From: Halanaerobium saccharolyticum
GTDB lineage: Bacteria > Bacillota > Halanaerobiia > Halanaerobiales > Halanaerobiaceae
DNA length: 64,000 nucleotides
Direction of reading: 5' to 3'
Assembly (NCBI RefSeq): GCF_004362045.1
Contig: NZ_SNWX01000008.1
Coordinates: 42,923 to 106,922, forward strand
Made by a program: the position numbers and the translations under genes. Below the pieces are notes generated by a model, which had not been told where the DNA came from, searched no databases, and saw only the letters and a list, made by a program, of their open reading frames with translations. Shown here piece after piece: positions 51,805-63,889 of the stretch. Each line of letters starts with the position of its first letter. The first letter of the stretch is position 1.

Positions 51805-53817
51805 ATGAAAAAAATAACTAAAATATTTTTTCTAACAATTTTAATGTTAAGTATATCAATAACTGCTTTTGCTGGTGCTGGAGAAAAGGCAGCTAAAGAT
51901 CCTGCTTCTGGTATTATTCCATTTTCCGAATCAGGAATTACAGAATTTAACGAAGCACCTATGTTGAAAAAGCGTGTTGAAGCTGGAGAATTACCACCAG
52001 TAGAAGAAAGATTACCTAAAAACCCAGTTGTGGTTCAGCCAGAAGAGTCAATTGGTAAATATGGTGGCAGTATGACATTTACTCAGTTTGGACCTGATGG
52101 ACTGGGAGTCAATGGTCATACATTAGTGGAAACTCCCCTCTTAAAAAATAGAGATTATGATAATTTAATGACAATTCCTAACTTTGCTAAAGATTGGGAA
52201 TATAGTAATGGAGGTAAAACATTTACTCTTTACTTAAGAGAAGGAGTAAAATGGTCAGATGGAAATGAGTTAACAAGTGAAGATGTTATGTTCTGGTACA
52301 ATGATATCCTTTTAAATGAAACTTTAACAACAGCAGTTCCGATTACTTTCCGTCCCGGTGGAGAAATTATGGAAGTAAATCCTATTGATGATTACACAAT
52401 AGAATTTAATTTTGCAATTCCCTATTATACCTTCCACGAAAATATGGATTCAACCTGGTATGCAGGATTAGAATTCTTTCCACCTTCTCACTATATGAAA
52501 AAATTTCATCCTAAATATAATGAAAATGCGAAAAAATTAGCCAAGGAAGCAGGTTTTGGAAGCTGGGTTCAGTACTTTAATAATAGATTGTCCTGGGAGT
52601 TTTTTAACCCTAAACCAGTTGGTAGACCAGTTTTATCAGCCTGGGTTGTAAAAAAGGTGACACCTACCGGAAGAATTTATGAACGTAATCCATATTACTT
52701 TAAAGTTGACCCAGAAGGAAATCAGCTGCCCTATATTGATGAACAGAGAACAGTATCTACTCCCGATGCACAGGCGAGGTTAATGAATGTTTTATCTGGA
52801 GAAATTGATTATATTAGTTCATTTTTATCTTTTGCTGATTATCCGACAATTAAAGCAAGTGAAGAAGATGGAAATTACAATGCCTGGATTGGTGACTCTT
52901 TATGGGCCAGTCGGGTAACATTTTCTGTCCAGCAGCAGCCTGTGAATGCTAAGGATATGTGGGAAATTTTAGGTGATGTCAGGTTCCGCAAAGCACTATC
53001 TTATGCACTTGATCGGACAGAAATTAAAAATCTTGTTTTTATGGGACAGGGTGAAGAAAGACAGTTAACCTACCATCCCGGTACAGTTGCTGATGAAGCC
53101 TATAAGGAAGAATGGGCTACAGCTTATACTGAATATAATCCTGAAAAAGCAAAAGCTTTACTTGATGAAATGGGTGTAGTTGACCAGAATGGTGATGGCT
53201 GGAGAGATAAACCAAATGGTGACGATCTTTTATTACAGCTTTTAGCTAATTCAAGTCGTAGTGTTGCTATGTCAACTGCAGAAATGGCCAAAGGATTCTG
53301 GAATGATATTGGAATTAATGTTAATATGGATTCTGTAGAAGAGGGATTATTCTTTACTGAAATCTGGGAAGGAAGAACTCAAATTTCTACAACCTTTATG
53401 ACAGGTTCCTTACCTCCCTGGGATCAATATGTACCAGCAGAAGACACATATAATGCTTATGGAAACTGGTTCCTTGATTATAATCCTTATACCCAGACTA
53501 GAATTCCTGAGTCTGAAATACCAGAAGCAAGACAGAAATTAGCTATTAAACCACCTCAGGAAATCATTGACTGGTATACTGCTGGACATACAGTAGATCA
53601 TGTTAATGAAGAAGAAAGAACTAAATTATACAGAGAAGTTGGTAGTTATGTGCATGAATATCTGCCATCTATAGGAACAGTTGGTATGGCAGGACATGTT
53701 GGAGTTTCAAAAAATGGACTTCTTAATCTGAGAAAAGTGGGAGATAACCCCAGTGTTGGTGCAACCAGAAATGCCTATGTAGAACAGTTCTACTGGGAAA
53801 ATCCTTCAGAACATTAA
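51805..53817 (+). CDS. ABC transporter substrate-binding protein, oligosaccharide type
   Basis: A 670-residue periplasmic binding protein of the Dpp/Opp (SBP family 5) fold, with LYLREGVKWSDGNELTSEDVMFWYND as the family landmark. The N-terminal signal peptide ends AFAGAG with no lipobox cysteine, so it is released instead of lipid-anchored. It is much longer than peptide-binding relatives (about 530). With four arabinan-degrading enzymes downstream it probably captures arabino-oligosaccharides. AGGGAGAGG precedes the ATG. A strong hairpin lies after it. Confidence 0.88.
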   Translation: MKKITKIFFLTILMLSISITAFAGAGEKAAKDPASGIIPFSESGITEFNEAPMLKKRVEAGELPPVEERLPKNPVVVQPEESIGKYGGSMTFTQFGPDGLGVNGHTLVETPLLKNRDYDNLMTIPNFAKDWEYSNGGKTFTLYLREGVKWSDGNELTSEDVMFWYNDILLNETLTTAVPITFRPGGEIMEVNPIDDYTIEFNFAIPYYTFHENMDSTWYAGLEFFPPSHYMKKFHPKYNENAKKLAKEAGFGSWVQYFNNRLSWEFFNPKPVGRPVLSAWVVKKVTPTGRIYERNPYYFKVDPEGNQLPYIDEQRTVSTPDAQARLMNVLSGEIDYISSFLSFADYPTIKASEEDGNYNAWIGDSLWASRVTFSVQQQPVNAKDMWEILGDVRFRKALSYALDRTEIKNLVFMGQGEERQLTYHPGTVADEAYKEEWATAYTEYNPEKAKALLDEMGVVDQNGDGWRDKPNGDDLLLQLLANSSRSVAMSTAEMAKGFWNDIGINVNMDSVEEGLFFTEIWEGRTQISTTFMTGSLPPWDQYVPAEDTYNAYGNWFLDYNPYTQTRIPESEIPEARQKLAIKPPQEIIDWYTAGHTVDHVNEEERTKLYREVGSYVHEYLPSIGTVGMAGHVGVSKNGLLNLRKVGDNPSVGATRNAYVEQFYWENPSEH

Positions 53818-53860
53818 TTTGGTGTTTATTAGCTAGTTTTATTTAAATAAATATCATTAA

Positions 53861-53898
53861 ATTGTCAGGTACCTGATAGACGGTACCTGACAATTTTA
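53861..53898 (+). terminator. Intercistronic hairpin between binding protein and permease
   Basis: A perfect 13-bp stem, ATTGTCAGGTACC with GGTACCTGACAAT, around an 8-base loop. Only a short T stretch follows, so it may act as a leaky terminator or as a 3' stabiliser that keeps binding-protein mRNA more abundant than permease mRNA. Confidence 0.7.
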
Positions 53899-53959
53899 AA
53901 TAACTATAAAAAATGACTTTTTAATTATATTATCTTATATTGTTAAGGGAGGGAAAATA

Positions 53960-54943
53960 TTGTTAAATTTTATTTTGAGAAGAACGTTAATTATTATCCC
54001 GATGATAATTTTAATTTCCATGATTTCTTTTTTGATAATTACTCTTCCACCAGGAAGTTATATAGATTCTTATCTGGCTAATTTACAGCAGATGGGGGGA
54101 GAAGTTGAACAGAGTAGAGCGGACACAATCAAAGAACGATATGGTTTAAATGATCCTATTTATTTACAGTACTGGAAATGGGTTAAAGGATTCCCTCGTG
54201 GTGATTTTGGGATGGCCTTTAGTGAAGAAAGACCAGTTATAAATATTATTCAGGAAAGAATTGGATATACAATTTTAATTTCATCTTTAACTCTTTTATT
54301 TACCTGGGTTTTATCGATTCCCATTGGTATTTATTCGGCAGTAAAACAATATTCCTTTGGTGATTATGCATTTACTTTTTTTGGTTTTCTGGGAGTCTCA
54401 ATCCCTAATTTTTTACTGGCAATTATTATAATGTTTGTTGGGTTAAGATTTTTTGGTATAAATTTATCTGGTTTAATGCCGGTTCAATATATGGGAGAAC
54501 CCTGGGGTCTGTCAAAAATTCTTGCTGTTTTACAGAGAATCTGGGTACCGGTTGTTGTAGTCGGTACAGCAGGTATGGCAGGGTTAATTAGGATTATGAG
54601 AGCAGAAATGCTTGATCAGCTCCGACAGCCATATATTCAAATGGCCAGATCAAAAGGAGTTGACGAAATTAAAGTTATTATCAAGTATGCTGCCAGAATA
54701 GCTGTTAATCCATTAATCAGTACAATTGGCTGGCTTTTACCTCAAATTATTTCGGGTGGAACAATAGCTGGTATTGTGTTAGGGCTTCCTACTTTAGGAC
54801 CTAAACTTTATGATGCTCTTAAAATTCAGGATATGTATTTAGCAGGTACTATAATTTTCTTTAATATTGTTTTGATTTTGATTGGTACACTTTTATCAGA
54901 TATTTTGCTTGCTCTGGTAGATCCGCGAATCCGTTATGATTGA
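53960..54943 (+). CDS. ABC permease, DppB type
   Basis: A 327-residue inner-membrane permease with six helices. It starts MLNFILRRTLIIIPMIILIS, typical of DppB/OppB, and holds the EAA-like loop around DQLRQPYIQMARSKGVDE that contacts the ATPases. TTG start behind AAGGGAGGG. Second gene of the importer; pairs with the DppC-type permease 23 bases downstream. Confidence 0.93.
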   Translation: MLNFILRRTLIIIPMIILISMISFLIITLPPGSYIDSYLANLQQMGGEVEQSRADTIKERYGLNDPIYLQYWKWVKGFPRGDFGMAFSEERPVINIIQERIGYTILISSLTLLFTWVLSIPIGIYSAVKQYSFGDYAFTFFGFLGVSIPNFLLAIIIMFVGLRFFGINLSGLMPVQYMGEPWGLSKILAVLQRIWVPVVVVGTAGMAGLIRIMRAEMLDQLRQPYIQMARSKGVDEIKVIIKYAARIAVNPLISTIGWLLPQIISGGTIAGIVLGLPTLGPKLYDALKIQDMYLAGTIIFFNIVLILIGTLLSDILLALVDPRIRYD

Positions 54944-54966
54944 TCTAATGAAGGGAGGATATTTAA

Positions 54967-56100
54967 TTGAAAAATAATTCTAGTGAAAGTAAAATAACTA
55001 AAGATGAAGATATTGTAATGAGTAATCCTTTTAAAGCAAAGTCTCACTGGCAGCTGATGTGGGAAGAATTTAAAAACCATAAACTGGCAATGGGCGGAAT
55101 AATTGTTTTAATTCTTTTATATGTTAGTGCACTTTTTGCCGGTTTTTTGACACCCTATGATCCAAATGAAAGATTTTCTAAATTCCCAAATATTGCTCCA
55201 ATGCAGATTAATATATTTGATGATAATGGACTAACTGCTCCATATGTTCATCCAATTGTAGGGAAAAGAAATATGGAAACACTGGCAATGGAATATACTG
55301 TTGATCAAAGCCAGCAAATTCCTGTTAATTTTCTATATAAATCAGATGATACATACAATTTTTTAGGTTTATTTAAAACAAATCTTAAATTATTTGGTTC
55401 TGATGAAACTCAAATTTTTCTGTTTGGAACTGATGGACTGGGTAGAGATATTTTTACCAGAACTATTCATGGTGCCCGTTTATCTTTAACAGTTGGACTT
55501 GTTGGTATTGCAGTAAGTCTTGTTCTGGGACTATTTTTTGGAGGCATTTCCGGTTATCTGGGCGGAATGGTTGATAACTTTATTCAAAGAGTGATAGAGT
55601 TTACCCTTGCAATTCCGAAAATACCGCTCTGGATGGGACTTGGAGCTGCTTTACCTCAGGACTGGTCTGTGATTCAGGTTTATTTTGCAATTACAGTCAT
55701 TTTATCACTTACTGGATGGGTCAGTATGGCTCGGGTTTTACGCGGCCAAATTTTATCATTAAAAGAAGAAGACTTTGTGAAGGCAGCAAGAGCTGCTGGT
55801 GCCAAAAGTGGTAGAATTATTAGTAAACATTTAATACCTAATTGTATGAGTTATATTCTGGTTAATCTGACACTTGCGATCCCGGGAATGATTATTGGTG
55901 AAACAGCACTGAGTTTCCTTGGTTTAGGACTTAAGGCTCCTGCAGTTAGCTGGGGTGTACTTCTTCAGGAGGCTCAGAATGTGAGAGCTGTTGCTCAGTA
56001 TCCATGGTATTTTATTCCGGGAGTGTTTGTTATCGTAGCTGTACTGGCATTTAACTTTGTTGGTGATGGATTAAGAGATGCTGCAGATCCTTATCATTAA
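54967..56100 (+). CDS. ABC permease, DppC type
   Basis: A 377-residue permease. After a soluble N-terminal tail, the first helix (HKLAMGGIIVLILLYVSALFAGF) is followed by a 75-residue periplasmic stretch, longer than in peptide permeases. The core contains LFGTDGLGRDIFTRTIHGAR and the EAA loop EEDFVKAARAAGAKSGRI. TTG start behind GAAGGGAGG. Part of the same importer. Confidence 0.93.
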   Translation: MKNNSSESKITKDEDIVMSNPFKAKSHWQLMWEEFKNHKLAMGGIIVLILLYVSALFAGFLTPYDPNERFSKFPNIAPMQINIFDDNGLTAPYVHPIVGKRNMETLAMEYTVDQSQQIPVNFLYKSDDTYNFLGLFKTNLKLFGSDETQIFLFGTDGLGRDIFTRTIHGARLSLTVGLVGIAVSLVLGLFFGGISGYLGGMVDNFIQRVIEFTLAIPKIPLWMGLGAALPQDWSVIQVYFAITVILSLTGWVSMARVLRGQILSLKEEDFVKAARAAGAKSGRIISKHLIPNCMSYILVNLTLAIPGMIIGETALSFLGLGLKAPAVSWGVLLQEAQNVRAVAQYPWYFIPGVFVIVAVLAFNFVGDGLRDAADPYH

Positions 56101-56140
56101 TACTGAAGAAATATTGCAGATAAAGGCGGGTTAAATAATT

Positions 56141-57146
56141 ATGAAAAATAAAGATAAATTGCTGGAAGTAAAGAATTTAAGAACTTATTTTGATACGAGA
56201 AGAGGACTTGCCAAAGCAGTTGATGGAGTTAGCTTTGATGTTTATAAAGGTGAAACTCTGGGGATTGTGGGCGAAAGTGGATGTGGAAAAAGTATTACTT
56301 CACTTTCTATTTTAAATCTAGTTCCTCAACCTAAAGGAAAAATTTATGGAGGCGAAATTCTGCTTCATCGCGATAATGATGAGGTTATTGATATTGCAAA
56401 ATTAAAACGGACAGGAAAAAAGATGAAAGATATCAGACGTAAAGATACGGCCATGATTTTTCAGGATCCAATGTCCTCTTTAAGTCCTGTTTATACAGTT
56501 GGTTCTCAGATAATGGAGGGCATTATGCTCAGCCATGATGTCAATAAGTCGGAAGCTAGAGAAAGGGCAATAGAAATGCTGCGCAAAGTTGGTATTTCTC
56601 CGGCTGAGCAGAGAATCAATGATTACCCCTATCAATTAAGTGGAGGAATGAATCAGAGAGCAATGATAGCTGTTGCTTTATCTTCTAATCCGAGTTTGTT
56701 AATAGCGGATGAGCCGACTACTGCCCTTGATGTGACAGTTGAAGCTCAGATTTTAGAATTGATGGAAGATCTACAGCAGGAGTATAAGATGTCAATTATG
56801 TTTATCTCTCATGACCTGGACGTAATTGGAGAGATTTCTGATCGAGTTGTGGTGATGTATACAGGTAAAGTTGTAGAAGTAGCAGAGGTAGAAGATTTAT
56901 TCTATAATCCTTCTCATCCTTATACTCAGGGACTACTGCAGTCAATACCAAAAATTGGCCGCAAAAAGGAATTGAAGCCAATAAGTGGGTCTGTACCTCA
57001 GATCTATAATTTACCTGATGCCTGTCATTTTGCACCTCGCTGCCCTCATAAAATGGATATCTGTACTAAAAAAGAACCTCCTGTCTTTGATGTAGGAGAA
57101 GGTCATCAGTCTAAATGCTGGCTTTATGAGGAAGGAGGTAAGAGAA

Positions 57147-57157
<11 letters not shown>
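56141..57157 (+). CDS. ABC ATPase, DppD type
   Basis: A 338-residue ATP-binding subunit. It has Walker A GESGCGKS near residue 47, signature YQLSGGMNQR, Walker B LLIADEPTTAL, and the C-terminal oligopeptide-type extension with CHFAPRCPHKMDIC. That Cys set is typical of Dpp/Opp ATPases and in some relatives holds an iron-sulphur cluster. ATG start with a weak ribosome site (AAGGCGGG). The last 11 bases overlap the next gene. Confidence 0.94.
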
Positions 57158-59721
<2,564 letters not shown>

Positions 59722-59736
59722 ATAATAAAATATAAA

Positions 59737-59790
59737 AGGTTATCAGGGTTTTATACAGAAATAATATAATAACTCTGATAACCTATTTTA
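59737..59790 (+). terminator. Terminator or attenuator after first GH51
   Basis: A 14-bp stem with one G-U pair, AGGTTATCAGGGTT with AACTCTGATAACCT, 20-base loop, followed by ATTTTATT. The GH43 gene starts 25 bases later, so read-through is likely. Confidence 0.75.
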
Positions 59791-59814
59791 TTATTTAATG
59801 CTTGGGAGGTAAAA

Positions 59815-61152
59815 ATGATGGAAAAAAAATTGTTCAGTCTAAATAGAAATATAACAGGTAATCTTAAGGCACATGATCCAGCTTTAGTAAAAGAAAACAA
59901 TAAATGGTGGTTATTTCACACCGGTAAAGGTTTTGGTATCAAATCATCTCAGGATGGTTTGAACTGGAAAAAAGAAGCTCCTATTTTAGAGGAACCACTC
60001 GCCTGGTGGAGTGATTATGTACCACATTTTGATAGAGATAATGATATCTGGGCCCCAGATTTAGAATTTTTTAATGATAAGTGGTGGCTTTATTACTCTG
60101 TCTCAGAATTTGGAACAAATAACTCAGTCATTGGATTACTTTCTGCAGATAGTATAGAAGAGGGAAACTGGAAAGATGAAGGCCTTGTAATTACGTCTTC
60201 AGATGGCAAAAAATTTAATACAATTGACCCCTGTATTTTTATAGATGCAGAAGATAACCCCTGGCTGGTTTTTGGTTCCTGGTTTGATGGAATAAAATTA
60301 GCAGAAATTGATCAGAAAACTATGAAATTAAAAGGTGAAATCCATTCTCTAGCCTCACGCAGGGTAGGAGATAGGGCTGCAGGAGTTGAAGCCCCTACCT
60401 TAACTTATAAAGATGGATATTATTATCTTTTTACATCGATTGATCACTGCTGCAGAGGAAAAAAAAGTGACTATAAAATAGTCTATGGCCGCTCAAAATA
60501 TATTGAAGGTCCTTATCTTGATAAAAATGGAATTGATTTATTAAATGGTGGGGGAACAGTTTTAACTGCCAGTGATGAAAAATATGTCGGTCATGGTGGT
60601 CAGGATATTTATAATAATCAATTATTAATCCATCATGCCTACAGCAGAAAAAATGGAGAATATAGATTTTTTATAAAAGATTTAAAATGGGAAAATAACT
60701 GGCCAGAATTAAAAGAAACAGATAATTATTTTAAAGGATATTATAAAATTATAAATTCTGCCAGAAATAAAATTGTTAGTGTTGAAGATTCTAAAACTGA
60801 ATCCAGGGCTAAAATGGTGGCCAGGAACGATAATGACTTTGATTCGCAAAAATGGATGATTTATCCTGTTGACAGTACTTTTTATAGAATCGAAAATAAA
60901 AACAGTCTTCTATATCTAGAAGTACAGGATGCTTTAAAAACCGAAGCTGCTGTAGTTCAGCAGTGGAGCAATTCTTCTCATCCCTGTCAGGAGTGGGAAA
61001 TAACAGCCGTAAATAATGATGAATTTAAAATTATAAATAGAAATAGTCAAAAAGCTTTAACTTTAAATGAAGATAATAATTTAATTCAGCGAGAAGATAA
61101 AGATAAAAAAGAACAAAAATGGCAGCTTGAATGGCTGCAGAAAAAAGACTAA
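59815..61152 (+). CDS. GH43 endo-arabinanase-like enzyme with ricin-type domain
   Basis: A 445-residue protein. Residues 1-305 form a five-bladed GH43 propeller with the catalytic base Asp21 (AHDPALV), pKa-modulating Asp138 (TIDPCIF) and acid Glu192 (GVEAPTLT), close to arabinan endo-1,5-alpha-arabinanases. Residues about 310-445 carry a ricin-B-like beta-trefoil with repeated Q-x-W (SQKWMIYPV, CQEWEITAV, EQKWQLEWL). No signal peptide is present although a sugar-binding domain is. GGGAGG precedes the ATG pair. Confidence 0.85.
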   Translation: MMEKKLFSLNRNITGNLKAHDPALVKENNKWWLFHTGKGFGIKSSQDGLNWKKEAPILEEPLAWWSDYVPHFDRDNDIWAPDLEFFNDKWWLYYSVSEFGTNNSVIGLLSADSIEEGNWKDEGLVITSSDGKKFNTIDPCIFIDAEDNPWLVFGSWFDGIKLAEIDQKTMKLKGEIHSLASRRVGDRAAGVEAPTLTYKDGYYYLFTSIDHCCRGKKSDYKIVYGRSKYIEGPYLDKNGIDLLNGGGTVLTASDEKYVGHGGQDIYNNQLLIHHAYSRKNGEYRFFIKDLKWENNWPELKETDNYFKGYYKIINSARNKIVSVEDSKTESRAKMVARNDNDFDSQKWMIYPVDSTFYRIENKNSLLYLEVQDALKTEAAVVQQWSNSSHPCQEWEITAVNNDEFKIINRNSQKALTLNEDNNLIQREDKDKKEQKWQLEWLQKKD

Positions 61153-61168
61153 TTTAGGAGGATTTTAA

Positions 61169-62653
61169 ATGAATAAGTTAAGTATAAATCTTGATCAAAA
61201 AAAAGAAAAAATTAATAAGAATATATATGGACATTTTGCCGAACATTTGGGCAGATGTATTTATGAAGGATTCTGGGTTGGAGAAGATTCTGAGATACCA
61301 AATCAAAATGGGATCAGAACTGATGTAGTGGAAGCTCTTAAAAAGATTGAGATTCCTGTTTTAAGATGGCCTGGAGGCTGTTTTGCTGATGAATATCACT
61401 GGAAAGATGGAATAGGTCCCAGAGAAGATAGAGTTAAGATGGTAAATACTCACTGGGGGGGAGTAACTGAAAATAATCATTTTGGGACCCATGAGTTTAT
61501 GCAGCTCTGTGAACTTTTAGATGCAGAGCCCTATATTTCTGGGAATGTTGGTAGTGGTACAATTAGAGAGATGCAGGAATGGGTAGATTACATAACTTTT
61601 GCAGGAGAGTCTCCAATGGCTGACTGGAGAAAAGAAAATGGTAGAGAAGAACCCTGGCCTTTAAAGTACTTTGGTGTCGGAAATGAGAACTGGGGCTGTG
61701 GAGGTAATATGCGACCTGAATATTATGCTGATCAGTATCGCAATTATCAAACTTATGTCCGTGATCACGGTGATAATGAAATCTTTAAAATTGCCTGTGG
61801 TGCAAATGTTGATGATTACAACTGGACAGAAGTTCTAATGAAAAATGCTGCCCGTCAAATGGATGGTTTGAGCTTGCATTATTATACAATTCCGGGAGAA
61901 TTCTGGGAAGGTAAAGGCTCTTCAACTGATTTTAAAGAAGATGAATGGTTTATTACCTTAAAAAAGGCACTAAAAATGGATGAACTAATTAGTAAACATG
62001 GAACAATTATGGATCAGTATGATCCGGAAAAAAGAATTGCCATGATTGTTGATGAGTGGGGTGCCTGGTATGATGTTGAACCGGGAACAAATCCAGGCTT
62101 TTTATATCAGCAGAATACCTTAAGAGATGCCCTGATTGCTGGAATCACCTTAAATATTTTTAATCAGCATGCTGATCGGGTTAAAATGGCAAATATTGCT
62201 CAGACTGCTAATGTACTGCAGGCAATGGTTTTAACTGATGGAGCAGATATGATTTTAACTCCAAGTTACCATGTATTCGAAATGTATAAAGTTCATCAGG
62301 ATGCTGAGCTGCTTCATATTGATTTAAACAGTGAAAATTATAAATATGAGGAACAGGAAATACCTGCTTTAAATGCCTCTGCTTCAGTTAATGAAAATGG
62401 CGAAGTAAATATTACTGTATGTAATTTAAATCCTGAAAAAGATATTCATTTAGAGAGCAAACTATTTGCTCAAAACTTTGATCTAAGTGAAATAACAGGT
62501 AGAGTACTTACAGCTGATAAATTAAATGCACATAACAGTTTTGATAATCCTGATAATGTTGAACCTGCTGTCTTAGAAGATCTTGAATTAGATAGCAACA
62601 ATCTTAAGGTTACTCTACCTGCGGCATCTGTTACTCTTATTACTTTAAAATAA
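61169..62653 (+). CDS. Alpha-L-arabinofuranosidase, GH51 (second copy)
   Basis: A 494-residue GH51 enzyme, diverged from the first copy. The acid/base Glu173 is in [11 protein letters not shown] and the nucleophile Glu296 in [15 protein letters not shown]. The N-terminus [15 protein letters not shown] and the [14 protein letters not shown] loop are those of the other common GH51 subgroup. The differing active-site loops suggest the two copies act on different linkages or chain lengths. No signal peptide. TAGGAGG precedes the ATG, 16 bases after the GH43-ricin gene. Confidence 0.95.
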   Translation: MNKLSINLDQKKEKINKNIYGHFAEHLGRCIYEGFWVGEDSEIPNQNGIRTDVVEALKKIEIPVLRWPGGCFADEYHWKDGIGPREDRVKMVNTHWGGVTENNHFGTHEFMQLCELLDAEPYISGNVGSGTIREMQEWVDYITFAGESPMADWRKENGREEPWPLKYFGVGNENWGCGGNMRPEYYADQYRNYQTYVRDHGDNEIFKIACGANVDDYNWTEVLMKNAARQMDGLSLHYYTIPGEFWEGKGSSTDFKEDEWFITLKKALKMDELISKHGTIMDQYDPEKRIAMIVDEWGAWYDVEPGTNPGFLYQQNTLRDALIAGITLNIFNQHADRVKMANIAQTANVLQAMVLTDGADMILTPSYHVFEMYKVHQDAELLHIDLNSENYKYEEQEIPALNASASVNENGEVNITVCNLNPEKDIHLESKLFAQNFDLSEITGRVLTADKLNAHNSFDNPDNVEPAVLEDLELDSNNLKVTLPAASVTLITLK

Positions 62654-62671
62654 ATGGAGGCATTTTTAAAA

Positions 62672-63844
62672 ATGAACAATAATTATACTGAAAAAATAAA
62701 TAAAATTGAAGAAATTAAGTTATCCACTTCTGATATTAATAGTATCGAATTACCCGATAAAATAAAAATCTGTCTTGATGACAAGTACAGTTATCGCGGG
62801 GTTGAATGGGAAAAAGTTGATCTTGAAAAACTCAAAAAAGAAGGACAAGTTAGTGTTAATGGCAAAATAAAAGAAGTTAATTATCCAGAACCTCTGGTTG
62901 AACAGAGAGCTGATCCATATATTTACAAACACAGTGATGGTTATTATTATTTTACAGGTTCATATCCAGAATATGACCGTATTGTTTTAAGAAGAGCCAA
63001 AACCATTTCCGATCTTAAAGATGCAGAAGAAGTTGTTATCTGGGAAAAATATCAAAAGGGAGAAATGAGCAAACATATCTGGGCTCCTGAACTACATTTT
63101 ATTGATGGTAACTGGTATATTTATTTTGCAGCAGGTAGAGAAGATGATGTCTGGGCAATTAGACCTTATGTGCTTGAATGTGAAGCAGATAATCCACTTA
63201 CTGGTGACTGGACTGAAAAAGGTGAAGTAAATATTGAATTTGAAAGCTTTAGTCTTGATGCAACTACATTTGAACATCAGGGTAAAAGATATTTAATCTG
63301 GGCTCAAAAAGTTGCAGATAATACTATTTCCAATCTATACATAGCCGAAATGGAAAATCCCTGGACAATTAAAGAACAGCATTTATTATCAGAACCGAAA
63401 TATGACTGGGAAGTGATCGGTTTTGATGTAAATGAGGGTCCGGCCGTTATTAAGCGCGGCGGTAAAATATTTGTTGCTTATTCAGCCAGTGAAACCGGTC
63501 ATCATTACTGTATGGGACTTTTAAGTGCTGATCAGGATAGTAATTTACTTGAACGTGATTCCTGGCAGAAGAGTGAAGAACCTGTATTTGTAACTTCAGA
63601 CGAAACCTCATTATATGGACCGGGTCACAACTCGTTTACTAAGACTGAAGATGGGGTAACTGATCTTTTAGTCTATCACGCCAGACCTTATAAAGAAATA
63701 GAGGGGAATCCTCTTTATGACCACAATCGTCATGGTAGAATCCAGGAACTTTTCTGGGATCAAAATGGAGAACCATATTTTGCCTATCCCGGTTTAAAAG
63801 TGGATGTTGACCAGGAAGTTGAAGCTGAAATAATATTAGAATAA
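62672..63844 (+). CDS. GH43 family glycosidase with N-terminal Ig-like segment
   Basis: A 390-residue protein. Residues about 15-75 (IELPDKIKICLDDKYSYRGV, then VDLEKLKKEG) resemble the bacterial Ig-like (Big_4) module. The GH43 propeller follows, with Asp81 (RADPYIY), Asp196 (SLDATTF) and Glu255 (NEGPAVI). It resembles family-43 exo-acting arabinofuranosidases. Cytoplasmic: no signal peptide. GGAGG at 62657-62661 selects ATG 62672, 18 bases after the previous stop. Last gene of the operon. Confidence 0.87.
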   Translation: MNNNYTEKINKIEEIKLSTSDINSIELPDKIKICLDDKYSYRGVEWEKVDLEKLKKEGQVSVNGKIKEVNYPEPLVEQRADPYIYKHSDGYYYFTGSYPEYDRIVLRRAKTISDLKDAEEVVIWEKYQKGEMSKHIWAPELHFIDGNWYIYFAAGREDDVWAIRPYVLECEADNPLTGDWTEKGEVNIEFESFSLDATTFEHQGKRYLIWAQKVADNTISNLYIAEMENPWTIKEQHLLSEPKYDWEVIGFDVNEGPAVIKRGGKIFVAYSASETGHHYCMGLLSADQDSNLLERDSWQKSEEPVFVTSDETSLYGPGHNSFTKTEDGVTDLLVYHARPYKEIEGNPLYDHNRHGRIQELFWDQNGEPYFAYPGLKVDVDQEVEAEIILE

Positions 63845-63852
63845 ATTATTTT

Positions 63853-63884
63853 AGAAAGTCAGACTTTTAATAGTCTGGCTTTCT
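63853..63884 (+). terminator. Terminator of the arabinan operon
   Basis: AGAAAGTCAGAC paired with GTCTGGCTTTCT (one G-U pair), 8-base loop. The T tract after it is poor, as if an insertion had replaced it. Confidence 0.75.
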
Positions 63885-63889
63885 TGCTA

